64,000 nucleotides of DNA, taken from the NCBI RefSeq assembly GCF_019042735.1, contig NZ_JAHQCR010000077.1, forward strand, positions 19,338 through 83,337. The letters run 5' to 3'. Every line of letters starts with the position of its first letter. Position 1 is the first letter of the stretch. The notes beneath the pieces were generated by a model. That model did no database searches, had not been told where the DNA came from, and worked only from the letters and a program-made list of their open reading frames with translations. The DNA comes from Evansella alkalicola (GTDB taxonomy: Bacteria > Bacillota > Bacilli > Bacillales > Salisediminibacteriaceae). The translations under genes were made by a program, and so were the position numbers. This document shows positions 9,907-19,021 of this stretch, piece by piece.

Positions 9907-9934
9907 AAATGCAGTTGGAAATCAACTGCATTTT
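9907..9934 (+). terminator. hairpin terminator after the ABC genes
   Basis: AAATGCAGTTG (9907-9917) pairs perfectly with CAACTGCATTT (9923-9933); the loop is 5 nt. The T run is short, so some read-through into the kinase gene is possible. Confidence 0.65.
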
Positions 9935-10013
9935 AAGTATGATTAGTGAAATGAATCAATTGAAAGAAAAAATGTGTATTGTATAAAATTTATAAAGGTA
10001 GTGGTAAAACGAT

Positions 10014-11117
10014 ATGACTATCAAAAAACGATTAATTCTTTCAAATATAGGTATGATTATTATTCCTATCGTAGCATTTCTTGCTATAGAAATAATGCTA
10101 GGTTATATCTTTTACCTTTGGGTAGGTGGAGCAATAAGGGATAATCTAGAATTATTTCTATCACTTCGAATTATTGGAATGTTGTTGGTTATCATCGTAA
10201 CAAATGGTATGTTAACTTATTTTGTTTCACAAAGTATTATAAGGCCTATTCAAGAGTTAATGAATGCTGCAAAAGAAATAAGTAATGGTAATCTGGATTA
10301 TAAAATGGAAGTGAACAATAAAAAAGATGAGCTAGATCAGTTAACTGCGGATTTTGAAGCGATGCGTTTGAAGTTAAAGAAAGCACAGGAATTACAGAAT
10401 ATCTATGAGGAGAATCAGAAAGAGTTAATTGCGAGTATTTCCCATGACTTAAAGACCCCGATTACATCTATAAGGGGATATGTAAAGGGGATTCAGGATG
10501 GGGTAGCTAATACTCCCGACAAGTTAGATCGTTATATGAAAACAATAGATCAGAAAGCACAGGGGATGAATCAATTAATAGAAGAACTTTTTCTATATTC
10601 TAAGCTAGATTTACAAAGTGTTCCTTTCGACTTTGAAGAGCTTGATTTGAATGCTTATTTGAAAGATTATATCGAAGAAATAAACTTTGATCTGGAAAAA
10701 GAGGGAGTAGCAGTTACTTATAACAAAAATGAAGGAGATGTTTATACTGTCTATGCAGATCGAGATAAAATAAAACGTGTACTGGACAATATAATTCAAA
10801 ATAGCCTGAGGTATATGAATAAAGAAATAAAGCAGTTAAAAATTTCTCTAGTAGAAGAGGACGTTCAGGTTCTAGTAGAGATAATGGACAATGGAATAGG
10901 GATCAAGGAAGATTTGCTTCCTTTTATCTTTGATAGATTTTATCGAATCGACTCCTCTAGAAGCTTAGAAACAGGTGGGAGCGGGTTAGGGTTAGCTATT
11001 GTGAAGAAAATTGTAGAGGAACATCGTGGAACAATATGGGCTCAGAGCCGTTTAGGAGAAGGAACTAGTGTTATCTTCACATTACCTAAGCCAACAAAGG
11101 AGGACAATTATGAGTAA
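10014..11117 (+). CDS. sensor histidine kinase with HAMP domain
   Basis: A 367-residue kinase. Two membrane helices (about residues 8-36 and 50-72) flank a very short outer loop, so it probably senses inside the membrane or through a partner, as intramembrane-sensing kinases linked to ABC exporters do. A HAMP domain follows (about 73-130), then the H-box SISHDLKTPI (His about 144), N-box NIIQNSLRYM, G1 DNGIGI and G2 GGSGLGLAI. The gene overlaps the response regulator by 8 nt. It likely reports envelope stress or the ABC transporter's substrate. Confidence 0.9.
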   Translation: MTIKKRLILSNIGMIIIPIVAFLAIEIMLGYIFYLWVGGAIRDNLELFLSLRIIGMLLVIIVTNGMLTYFVSQSIIRPIQELMNAAKEISNGNLDYKMEVNNKKDELDQLTADFEAMRLKLKKAQELQNIYEENQKELIASISHDLKTPITSIRGYVKGIQDGVANTPDKLDRYMKTIDQKAQGMNQLIEELFLYSKLDLQSVPFDFEELDLNAYLKDYIEEINFDLEKEGVAVTYNKNEGDVYTVYADRDKIKRVLDNIIQNSLRYMNKEIKQLKISLVEEDVQVLVEIMDNGIGIKEDLLPFIFDRFYRIDSSRSLETGGSGLGLAIVKKIVEEHRGTIWAQSRLGEGTSVIFTLPKPTKEDNYE

Positions 11118-11796
11118 AATACTCATCATTGAAGATGAACAGAGCATCGCAGAATTAGAGAGAGATTATTTAGAGGTAAATGGATTTGAAAGTGATATAG
11201 CAAAAAATGGAGAAGAAGGTTTGAAAAAAGCATTAGAAGGAAATTATCAGCTAATTATACTTGATTTAATGTTGCCAGGTATAGATGGTTTTGACCTTTG
11301 TAAGAAGATTAGAGCACAATTAAATATTCCTATTTTAATGGTGACGGCGCGGAAAGAAGATATTGATATTATTCGAGGATTTGATAGAGGGGCAGATGAC
11401 TATATCGAAAAGCCATTCAATCCAAATGAATTAGTAGCCAGAGTAAAAGCTCATATATCAAGGTATAAACGACTAGTCAATAGTGAACCAAACGATCATT
11501 CTATTCAAGTTAGGGGGTTGGTCATCGATAAAAGCTCCCGTAAAGTTTTCTTAAATCAAGAAGAAAAAACTCTAAGGGGAAAAGAATTTGATTTGCTTTT
11601 CTTTTTAGCTTCAAATCCAAATCAAGTGTTTAGTAAGGACCATTTATTTGAACGAGTGTGGGGTTACGATTCTATGGGGGATATCTCTACAGTTACTGTA
11701 CACATTAGAAGAATTAGAGAGAAAATTGAAGTTGATCCGTCTAACCCAGAGTATATTGAAACAATATGGGGCGTGGGTTATCGATTTTTATCATAA
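11110..11796 (+). CDS. OmpR-family response regulator
   Basis: The start at ATG 11110 is preferred over a longer frame from 11068 because AAAGGAGG sits just before it and the receiver begins at once with SKILIIEDE. The receiver has the acidic pair ED, phospho-acceptor Asp in LIILDLMLPG, Thr in MVTA and Lys in EKPF. A winged-helix DNA-binding domain follows, ending in ETIWGVGYRFLS. About 228 residues, as usual for the family. It is the cognate partner of the overlapping kinase and probably regulates the ABC genes upstream. Confidence 0.9.
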   Translation: MSKILIIEDEQSIAELERDYLEVNGFESDIAKNGEEGLKKALEGNYQLIILDLMLPGIDGFDLCKKIRAQLNIPILMVTARKEDIDIIRGFDRGADDYIEKPFNPNELVARVKAHISRYKRLVNSEPNDHSIQVRGLVIDKSSRKVFLNQEEKTLRGKEFDLLFFLASNPNQVFSKDHLFERVWGYDSMGDISTVTVHIRRIREKIEVDPSNPEYIETIWGVGYRFLS

Positions 11797-11798
11797 AC

Positions 11799-11834
11799 AA
11801 AAGCTACTGACCTAAATTAGGGGCGGTAGCTTTT
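11799..11834 (+). terminator. hairpin terminator after the response regulator
   Basis: AAAAGCTAC (11799-11807) pairs with GTAGCTTTT (11826-11834); a longer imperfect pairing extends inwards. It marks the end of the two-component operon. Confidence 0.6.
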
Positions 11835-11963
11835 CTTATACTCTGATCCATCTATATTTAAGGATTATTTAATAATTTGTTAAGAGTCTATTTAGAACTA
11901 CTCGGTATCCTTTAAATAGATCACTTCTTTAGTATACAAGTGATAATACAAGGAGGAAATAGA

Positions 11964-12392
11964 ATGAAAACAAACAAACAGCAAGTAAATGTTATATATG
12001 TTTTAGGCATTGCAATTTCTACAATGTTGATCTTATTTGGAACCATAACATCTATTTCATTATGGATAGATGGTTATCAACTACGGAGCGTTATGGGCAG
12101 CTTGCTCTTTGTTATTATAGGTGGAATGCTCTTAGTTTTTCTATTGTTGATACTAGAGACCAAAAAGTCATACGGCATGAATCAGCTCATTGCAGCAGGT
12201 TATTCCATTGGCATTGGACTTATCCTTTTTAGTATTTTTGTTGGTGTAAACTCTGGAACTACGATGAATAGCTGGGAAATAGCCCTTTCATCCGGAATGC
12301 TCTTCTTTACTAGCGGAGTTGGGATTTTGGTTGCTTTACTAGTAGGGTTTGGGTGGAAAAAGAATAAGGAAATAAGTGGGGAAAGCGAATGA
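11964..12392 (+). CDS. small four-helix membrane protein
   Basis: About 142 residues, starting at ATG 11964 behind AAGGAGG; an in-frame GTG at 11940 would place the binding site inside the gene. Four hydrophobic segments (about residues 10-30, 40-62, 72-92 and 100-124) make it an integral membrane protein. I do not recognise a family. It overlaps the next gene by 4 nt (ATGA) and follows the ABC/two-component operon, so it could be an accessory membrane component of that system, but nothing in its sequence proves it. Confidence 0.7.
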   Translation: MKTNKQQVNVIYVLGIAISTMLILFGTITSISLWIDGYQLRSVMGSLLFVIIGGMLLVFLLLILETKKSYGMNQLIAAGYSIGIGLILFSIFVGVNSGTTMNSWEIALSSGMLFFTSGVGILVALLVGFGWKKNKEISGESE

Positions 12393-12583
12393 GAACAATA
12401 ATCATCATATTTTTCGGATTGTTATTTGGATTTTTACTGGGGATAGTTATTGGTGGTTTTAGGCTATGGGAACCATATCATGTATTAGGGGTTATAACCT
12501 CCCCACATTATTTGGCATTATTCTTTGCTATTATATTGCCAGTATTAGATGTGAAGTTCTTTCCTAAGGATAAAGAAAAATAG
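12389..12583 (+). CDS. small two-helix membrane protein
   Basis: A 64-residue protein with two hydrophobic segments (residues about 4-24 and 38-53), a short WEPYH loop and a charged tail KFFPKDKEK. The start overlaps the upstream stop by 4 nt, so the two are translationally coupled and probably act together. No family recognised. Confidence 0.65.
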   Translation: MRTIIIIFFGLLFGFLLGIVIGGFRLWEPYHVLGVITSPHYLALFFAIILPVLDVKFFPKDKEK

Positions 12584-12781
12584 TTGATACCATTTTGCAT
12601 ATGTAACCAAGTGAAAACGGTAAAACCTCAAACAAATAAAATAGAGTAAGCTTTGAAAAGTTGGTTTCCAATTATTTTTATCAAATAACCTAATTAATTA
12701 CTATAGATAAATAGTATATTCGTGTTTTTTTTAATTCCACTGAATATCTAGTTATATAATCATCCGTAAAATTAATAAGAA

Positions 12782-12790
12782 CATAGTATA
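12782..12790 (+). promoter_or_regulatory. possible sigma-K-like -10 element
   Basis: CATAGTATA fits the mother-cell sigma-K -10 pattern CATAnnnTA and lies about 45 nt before the YheC/D start. A clear -35 AC at the expected distance is not seen. Late-sporulation expression would suit a spore-coat protein. Confidence 0.25.
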
Positions 12791-12836
12791 GTAGGAAACC
12801 TCCTTTAGAGTAAAGGAGATGGAGGTGAAGAATACA

Positions 12837-13976
12837 TTGACACCATTATATAAATTACGCCAACCTGCGAATCAAGCATATATTAAACCAGTAGTAGGCG
12901 TATTTGTAAGTCGTTCTGTTATTCGAAAACTATTAGATCAAAATTCCCTTTTTAGGATTAATGAGCTTCGTCAAGCAAATCATGTGGCAGGTGTAGAGCT
13001 GTACTTCTTTTCCATTAAAGATGCTGATATAAATAAAAAGACCATAAAGGGAACTTATTATTGTAATGACACTGATAAATGGACACAAAAGATATTTCCT
13101 TTACCCGACGTAATGTATAATCGGCGATCTGCGGGGAAGATAAGTGTTCAAGTGTTTCGAGATCAGCTAATAGAGTACGGCTGTTTATTGCTGAATCCAG
13201 TTGCTGATTTTGATAAGTGGGACCAGCATTTTCAATTATTACAGCACAGGGATATAGCAAAACACTTGCCTGTCACTATACCATATAAAAATATAGATAG
13301 TTTAAAAGAAATGTTGGTATTGCACGATAAAGTATATATTAAGCCTCGAATTGGGCGGTATAGTCGTTATGTTATCCGTGTTAGTAAGCTACTAAAAGGG
13401 GGGTATGAATATTGTTATTACGATAAAAAACTTGTGGTCAAGTATGTGGATAGTCTATATGAGCTTCACCATAGGCTGTCTACAATATTAAACGGAAGAG
13501 ATTCGATTATACAACAGGCCATCGAAAGTGACTATCATAGCCAAGATCGTATAACAGATATGCGAGCAGAGGTTCAGCGTAATAGTAATGGAAAACTAGA
13601 GGTCGTTGCTATATCAGTGCGGGTAGGGGATTTAGGTTCACCTGTTACAAGTATGCGGACAAATGCTAGTGTTTACTCTTTGGAGAAGTATTTTAAAGTG
13701 ATGCACGATTATACGGATGAACAATTTAACCGATTAAAGGGTAGAATCGTTCGGTTTCTTGTAAAAATATATACCGGTGTTGAGGGAGTCCATGGGACTT
13801 TTGGTGAATTGGGGATTGATTTAGTATTGGATAATGCTGACAATCCCTGGCTTATAGAATGTAACGCCAAATCAGCCAAGGTTGCCTTAATTGAATCTTA
13901 TGATAAAAAGACTATACGTAGGGCCTTCATCAATCCTCTCGCTTATGCTAAATACCTTGCAATAAATAAGAAATGA
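12837..13976 (+). CDS. YheC/YheD-family spore coat-associated ATP-grasp protein
   Basis: About 379 residues from TTG 12837, chosen because GGAGGTG ends about 10 nt before it; an in-frame ATG at 12819 touches AAAGGAG with no spacing. The family is recognised by VGVFVSR near the N-terminus, PDVMYNRR, NPVADFDKW, KPRIGRYSRYV, IQQAIES, DMRAEVQR, HGTFGELGIDL and the late LIECNAKSAK, the ATP-grasp metal and nucleotide residues. Bacillus homologues are associated with the endospore coat; the ATP-dependent ligation they perform is unknown. It stands at the edge of the glycan cluster, consistent with a spore-surface role for that block. Confidence 0.85.
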   Translation: MTPLYKLRQPANQAYIKPVVGVFVSRSVIRKLLDQNSLFRINELRQANHVAGVELYFFSIKDADINKKTIKGTYYCNDTDKWTQKIFPLPDVMYNRRSAGKISVQVFRDQLIEYGCLLLNPVADFDKWDQHFQLLQHRDIAKHLPVTIPYKNIDSLKEMLVLHDKVYIKPRIGRYSRYVIRVSKLLKGGYEYCYYDKKLVVKYVDSLYELHHRLSTILNGRDSIIQQAIESDYHSQDRITDMRAEVQRNSNGKLEVVAISVRVGDLGSPVTSMRTNASVYSLEKYFKVMHDYTDEQFNRLKGRIVRFLVKIYTGVEGVHGTFGELGIDLVLDNADNPWLIECNAKSAKVALIESYDKKTIRRAFINPLAYAKYLAINKK

Positions 13977-14162
13977 ATTAGTCTAAGCGTCGATTATCTA
14001 TCTAGATTAATGGCCTTTACGCTATAACGAAAAATGGTCCTCTTAATTGAAGACCATCTTCACGTATTGTTTTTGGGTATAGTCTAACGTTCTTTTCCTA
14101 GTATATCGTATGCTTAATGACGTCTTGGACATATTGTTTTTATACTGAATTCAAATTATCGC

Positions 14163-15182
14163 TTAATGATCAACAAGTACTGAAGTAATTAGTTCGTCCT
14201 TGTCTAAATTAAAATTAGCTTTTTTACCAATTACGGAAAAGTAAAGTAGATAAGGATCTTGAAGTGTAGTAACCGATGTACGTTTAAATCCTAAATCATG
14301 TTCTCGAATTATTTGCCCCTTCGTAATGTGACGATTCGATACTAATGCTTTTTTCATAGGTCCAATTTGTCTTTGCGTCAGTTGGTCATCTGGAATGAAC
14401 CTACTCTTATTAGTCACAGTTTCAACAAAGGATAGGTTTTCTAGTATCCCTTTTAACCTTTTTGGGTGAACAGACGATTCGTAATCTACACGCTTCACGC
14501 CAGGGCTTACAGTGATATGTTTTTCAAAAATTCGACATCCATAAATATAGGCATACTCCATGAGCTTTGTGTCTAAGCTACTATCCCATTCTGTATGATC
14601 GGCATACCCGACTGGACACTGGAAATACTCAGAGAGTGACTTGATTTTGGATAATTCAATTTTTGAAACATCTGTTGGGTAATTTTGATAGCCATACATG
14701 AGATAAATCTCACGGTTTTGTTTTGATTTTAAGTGATCTATTGTCCTTTCTAATTCAGTTGTGTTTACCCCACTTAAACTAATAAATACAGGGAAACTAG
14801 TTTCGTTTATTCGATCTAACAGAGGGATATCATTAATTGATGTACCGTGTATGCTAACGGCATCACAATTTTCATAATCTAATATATCGACACTATCCAT
14901 ATCATCTAGCAAACAAATGACATCCAAATCATGCCTTTTTGCTTCTTTTAGTATTTTCGACCATTCATTTTTATTAAAAACCCAATTTTTAACAACTGGG
15001 TACAAATTGTGATCACTTGTCATATATTGATCAAGATTCGTTAACAGATGGAATTTAATAGCATGAGCAAACCCTTTTGTTTCTTGAATAAGCTTTAAAA
15101 GATACTGTTGATCCCCTTCGTGTATATAAGCTGTTTCTGCAATGAGATAGGGAGATGATTTCAGTAAAAACGGATTGGTCAT
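14163..15182 (-). CDS. divergent NeuB/SpsE-like nonulosonate synthase
   Basis: About 339 residues. ATG 15182 is preferred (GAGG ends 9 nt before it) over in-frame ATG 15188 and TTG 15200. A TIM-barrel synthase domain is followed by a SAF (antifreeze-like) domain beginning near GPMKKALVSNRHI. Compared with the canonical enzyme at 24060, key signatures have changed: IAETAYIHEGD replaces IAEAGGNHNG, and VKRVDYESSVHP stands where a GPDHKAS-type segment is expected, although FEKHIT is kept. It may use another substrate or have reduced catalysis. B. subtilis SpsE is the nearest functional analogy. It is convergent with the YheC/D gene and divergent from the SpsB-like gene. Confidence 0.75.
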   Translation of the reverse strand: MTNPFLLKSSPYLIAETAYIHEGDQQYLLKLIQETKGFAHAIKFHLLTNLDQYMTSDHNLYPVVKNWVFNKNEWSKILKEAKRHDLDVICLLDDMDSVDILDYENCDAVSIHGTSINDIPLLDRINETSFPVFISLSGVNTTELERTIDHLKSKQNREIYLMYGYQNYPTDVSKIELSKIKSLSEYFQCPVGYADHTEWDSSLDTKLMEYAYIYGCRIFEKHITVSPGVKRVDYESSVHPKRLKGILENLSFVETVTNKSRFIPDDQLTQRQIGPMKKALVSNRHITKGQIIREHDLGFKRTSVTTLQDPYLLYFSVIGKKANFNLDKDELITSVLVDH

Positions 15183-15333
15183 TATCATACACCTCTTCAA
15201 AATATTTATTTTATATCCTATACAGATTTTATTTAGATGTTACTTCAAATAAATGGGGGATAGTGCATATTTAATTAAGTATTATAAATTCATAAAATGA
15301 ATGGGAGTGTTCAGGATGTACGGAGGAGAAGTT

Positions 15334-16782
15334 TTGAATGCGCATTTAATTTTAAGATATGGATTAACAAAAGAATTTTTTGAAACATTTCGTTCAGTTA
15401 CTTTTTCTAGGATTGAACTTCCGCTGCTTATGGTACTTGAATATTATAAATATATCCAACCGATTGTGGATAAAAATATATCAAATCGAAAGTATAGGAG
15501 ACAAAAGCGCTATCCCTTCAAGTCTATGAAAGACGTACAAAGAGTTTTATTTCGAAGTCCACCCCCGATCAAAAAATTAGACAGGAATAAAGAAAGAAAA
15601 GCTATTCTAATGCCTGCTGCTTTCCTACCTCTTGCCCTTAAACATCTTAAAAAAGATCATGTAATTTTAATCGTTTCAACCAAAAAGGATACACTCCTCT
15701 TGCAAAAATACAAACTTCCTTCCAACTTTGAAGTTTTTTATATTGGAAAAGAAATGAAATCCATAGAGATTTCAAACAAAAGAAGGGGGAGAATGGAAAA
15801 GATAATAAGAGAAATTTGTCTAGAGAATAAAACACACGAGGTTTTCGGTACACCATCATTTCAAGAATGGCTGATAAAAAAAAGCTTAAAAGTAATGAAA
15901 GAAATGAAGCTTCTAAAGGGGTTAATCCGTCAAAAGCCTATTGGTTTGATACTGCATCATGCAGAACTATCAAGTACAGGAGGGGCGCTATCTTTACTCG
16001 CATTAAGATATGAGCTTCCATTTATTAATGTTCAGTATAATTTAACAACTGATGTGTCAATAATCCCCTCGCGTGCATCTCAATATTGTGTATGGGGAAA
16101 TCATAGTCAAAATTGGTTAATGAGTAAAGGGATTCCAAAAACTAAGATTCATAAAGTCGGTAGTCTGCGTTTTGAAATTGAAAACAATACAACCAAGGTA
16201 AAACGTCAAGACCTTATGAAAGAGTTAAAAATACCAACCAATCATCAGATTGTGCTCTGGACCACACAACCATTCCCAGAGGAGATCAATAGACTGATTT
16301 TACAGTGGATAAAAATGTCAATTAAGGATCGTCCATTTACTGTAATCATTAAACCACACCCAAATGACAAACTAGATTATCGCAATCTAATAAATGGAGC
16401 GGATCAAAACATTCTTTTACCAACTAATTACGAGTTATATGATTTACTAGTAAACGCTGACTATTGTATGACTGTATCCTCAAATACGGCAGTCGAGGCT
16501 GCGACAGAAAACAAAGGTATTTTCGTATTACAACCTCCAATGAAGTATGACTTCTTTCAAAACTATAACGGCTATCATGAACATTTAGTGAAAGCCAATG
16601 CAGGGGTAGTCATAAAAAATGAACGCAATATGAAGCATTTACTAAAGGAACTGGCTGTGAACCCCCAGTATCAAAAATCATTAATTAAAAAGAGTCAGCA
16701 GTTTGCTTTAGAAACCGTTGATCAAAGGGGAAATGCCACTGACCGAATATGTCAGTTGATTCGTACATTACAAGCTAATTGA
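15334..16782 (+). CDS. SpsB-like capsule/teichoic-type glycosyl- or glycerophosphotransferase
   Basis: About 482 residues. TTG 15334 has the best binding site (GGAGGAG, 5-nt gap); ATG 15316 and ATG 15301 are in-frame alternatives. The C-terminal half is GT-B-like: HHAELSSTGGA, FINVQYN, QYCVWGNHS, VLWTTQP, IIKPHPND, YDLLVNADYCMTVSSNTAVEA and VLQPP form the pattern shared by CDP-glycerol glycerophosphotransferases, capsule transferases and SpsB of B. subtilis. The N-terminal 130 residues are basic and unassigned. A 16-nt gap leads to the cytidylyltransferase, so they form an operon. The donor is likely a CDP- or CMP-activated unit, by inference from that neighbour. Confidence 0.7.
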   Translation: MNAHLILRYGLTKEFFETFRSVTFSRIELPLLMVLEYYKYIQPIVDKNISNRKYRRQKRYPFKSMKDVQRVLFRSPPPIKKLDRNKERKAILMPAAFLPLALKHLKKDHVILIVSTKKDTLLLQKYKLPSNFEVFYIGKEMKSIEISNKRRGRMEKIIREICLENKTHEVFGTPSFQEWLIKKSLKVMKEMKLLKGLIRQKPIGLILHHAELSSTGGALSLLALRYELPFINVQYNLTTDVSIIPSRASQYCVWGNHSQNWLMSKGIPKTKIHKVGSLRFEIENNTTKVKRQDLMKELKIPTNHQIVLWTTQPFPEEINRLILQWIKMSIKDRPFTVIIKPHPNDKLDYRNLINGADQNILLPTNYELYDLLVNADYCMTVSSNTAVEAATENKGIFVLQPPMKYDFFQNYNGYHEHLVKANAGVVIKNERNMKHLLKELAVNPQYQKSLIKKSQQFALETVDQRGNATDRICQLIRTLQAN

Positions 16783-16798
16783 GAAAAGGAGGATATTT

Positions 16799-17551
16799 AT
16801 GAAAATAGGATTGTTAATTACAGCTAGGTTAAAGTCTACAAGACTTCCATTAAAAGCAATCTTGCCATTAAGAAATAAACCGGTCATTGACTTAGTTATT
16901 GATCGAGCAAAAAGAGTAGAATATATAGATCAAGTTGTTTTATGTACGTCCTATCATCCCCAGGATAAACCACTAGTGGATCGCGCGAAGGTAAATGAAA
17001 TTGACTATTTTATGGGTGATCCAGATGATGTGTTGATGCGTTTATACCGGGCTGCTACATTTTACGGTTTTGATTATATCATTTCCATTACTGGAGATAA
17101 TCCGCTATTTTCGACTCACTACACCCATAAAATGATTGATTTGATTATTAGGGAAAAACCTGATTATATAAAAGTTCTAAAGTTACCTTTGGGAATGTTT
17201 ACGTACGGGGTAAGCTATTCCGCTCTAAAAACAGTGTGTGAACAGAAACAAATACGAGATACGGAAATTTGGGGAGAATGGTTTGAGAAAAATCAAGCAT
17301 TTAACGTGCAAAATATCGTAGCTGATGAAAGGGACCAGGTAGATGCAAGACTAACATTGGACACTGAAGAAGATTATCAGATGCTAATGTCATTATCTGA
17401 ACTTTTAACAGATGATCAATGGTATAGTGATCGCTGTATTGTACAATGCTTAAACAATAATAAAGATCTAATAAGAATAAATGAGGAAGTTGAACAGAAG
17501 AGTTTATCACCAGATGAAAAAAAACGAATACGTCAACATTGGAAACAATGA
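16799..17551 (+). CDS. SpsF/NeuA-like cytidylyltransferase
   Basis: A 250-residue protein, ATG 16799 behind AAAGGAGG. Nucleotidyltransferase signatures are the opening GLLITARLKSTRLPLKAI (nucleotide binding), VVLCTSYHPQD, DDVLMRLYRAA and ITGDNPLF (metal-binding Asp), ending with DARLTLDTEEDY. This matches the acylneuraminate cytidylyltransferase/SpsF group, which activates nonulosonic acids as CMP-sugars. It is the only candidate for the CMP-activation step in the cluster. Its C-terminus runs into a terminator shared with the convergent gene. Confidence 0.8.
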   Translation: MKIGLLITARLKSTRLPLKAILPLRNKPVIDLVIDRAKRVEYIDQVVLCTSYHPQDKPLVDRAKVNEIDYFMGDPDDVLMRLYRAATFYGFDYIISITGDNPLFSTHYTHKMIDLIIREKPDYIKVLKLPLGMFTYGVSYSALKTVCEQKQIRDTEIWGEWFEKNQAFNVQNIVADERDQVDARLTLDTEEDYQMLMSLSELLTDDQWYSDRCIVQCLNNNKDLIRINEEVEQKSLSPDEKKRIRQHWKQ

Positions 17552-17558
17552 TAAGAAG

Positions 17559-17608
17559 GAGCTGTGGCGAGAGATTTAGTTTAATCAATTAATCAATCGC
17601 CACAGCTC
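17559..17608. terminator. bidirectional terminator between convergent genes
   Basis: A perfect 12-bp stem, GAGCTGTGGCGA (17559-17570) with its complement at 17597-17608. The minus-strand gene's stop codon (17585-17587) lies in the loop and its last codons form one arm, so the terminator is partly inside coding sequence. Confidence 0.75.
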
Positions 17609-18931
17609 TTTATTCGTGATTTCCTTTTGGGAGTCTATACCATTTAAAACAAATTTTCGTTGGAGAGATTTGAGAAAAGTTGGATTCTTTATCGATTGTA
17701 ATATCATTTTTTTTATTTGTTTTGAAGAACGTAAAGGTCGGGGCTGTTTTTTCAAATAATACAATGGCGGTACGGTGCCATAAAATACAACTGGCTTTTC
17801 AAGTATAAGGGCTTCATATGCAACAGATGAATATGGTGTAATGATCAGGTTTGATTGTATAATCATCTCTCTTAAAGGCTTTTTACCATGAGCAACAATC
17901 GCTGAGCCCCTTTGAAGTAATAATTTTTTGTACATCTTTTTTTTTCTTTGATCAGGATGTAATTTATAGGTGACTTTGATGTTATATGGAATGTTAGAGA
18001 TGGCCCGTTCTATCTTTTTAATTAGTTTCTTGTTGTACACATACCCAAGTGGTTGTAAGGCAACAAGTAAATTAAGATCATAATGTGATCTTTTTTTTGT
18101 GTACTTCCTATTCTTGGAGTTGGTATTTGAGCTACGGAAAAAAAGAGGAGCAGCAACTTTAATTTTGTTTTTGGGAGCTCCATGTGATATCAAATATTGT
18201 CTATGAGATTCTCCCCAAACAATATTTACATCTGCATTAACCGGGAGATGTGCCAACTCACCAAATATACCATGTTGAATATTAACTGTTAATATCTTTC
18301 GGTTTTGAGCAAACGAAGTGACTAAGCAGCCATGCCGATTAATTGTTGAACCATAAACAGTAAGTTTAATTGGATATTGTTCAAATAATGTTTGTACTTG
18401 ACGAATCCGTTTTAATAGTCGTTGTAATCTTTTTTTCATCCATTCTATGAAAGTATTTGTTTTGAAATAATCGGGTGTGGAATTTGCAGACACGATATGC
18501 TCCAAATGTGTAAAAACAAGCCTTTCTTCTTCCGTTGGAATGTAAGATTCCCCTAACTTAGGGAGATAAATTAGGGGGCGACACTCCTTCACTTTTAACA
18601 TTGTTTGATATTCCCTCTTATGGTGCGCTAGATAGATAAATGATTTGTTTTTAATCCCTTTTGTTATAGGGTATAACTCCGATCGTATTAATATATTTCC
18701 ATCTACATGATGATCTGGATTTGAAGTAATGAGGTAGGGACGGCAAGCATCTTGAATCTTACTATTAAACGAGAAGTCTGTATTATATTTAGTCATGTTT
18801 TGTTTATTTAAGAATTTTTGAAAATCTCTCAAGAGCAATAACGGTAAAGAGATTTTATTATATTGAAGCAACTTAAAAGTAAATAAAAATTCAATTGAAA
18901 AAAACCAAATGGTTCGGATTTTATGGTCCAT
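17585..18931 (-). CDS. second SpsB-like polysaccharide transferase
   Basis: About 448 residues. ATG 18931 has AAGAGG 9 nt upstream; ATG 18940 is too close to it. The layout matches the 15334 gene: a basic N-terminal half, then TVYGSTINRHG, VNIQHGIFGE, VNIVWGESHRQYL, LLVALQPLGY, TYKLHPDQR, IIQSNLIITPYSSVAYEA and PVVFYGT, a GT-B-like transferase of the CDP-glycerol/capsule type. Overall identity to the first copy looks low, so they are probably old paralogues with different acceptors. It is convergent with the cytidylyltransferase and lies about 90 nt downstream of the dehydratase gene on the same strand. Confidence 0.65.
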   Translation of the reverse strand: MDHKIRTIWFFSIEFLFTFKLLQYNKISLPLLLLRDFQKFLNKQNMTKYNTDFSFNSKIQDACRPYLITSNPDHHVDGNILIRSELYPITKGIKNKSFIYLAHHKREYQTMLKVKECRPLIYLPKLGESYIPTEEERLVFTHLEHIVSANSTPDYFKTNTFIEWMKKRLQRLLKRIRQVQTLFEQYPIKLTVYGSTINRHGCLVTSFAQNRKILTVNIQHGIFGELAHLPVNADVNIVWGESHRQYLISHGAPKNKIKVAAPLFFRSSNTNSKNRKYTKKRSHYDLNLLVALQPLGYVYNKKLIKKIERAISNIPYNIKVTYKLHPDQRKKKMYKKLLLQRGSAIVAHGKKPLREMIIQSNLIITPYSSVAYEALILEKPVVFYGTVPPLYYLKKQPRPLRSSKQIKKMILQSIKNPTFLKSLQRKFVLNGIDSQKEITNKELWRLIN

Positions 18932-19021
18932 GTTATTCATCCTCTTGCTATGTTTCCCAATTGATCAGTTTCATAATCTCACTAATTTCAATAGGTTTGA
19001 CTTGGTTGGAACGATATGATG

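Noticed and set aside
14034..14057. Terminator between the YheC/D gene and the convergent synthase gene
   Set aside because: ATGGTC and GACCAT can pair, but the inner part has competing pairings and no clean T tract on either strand, so it was not listed.
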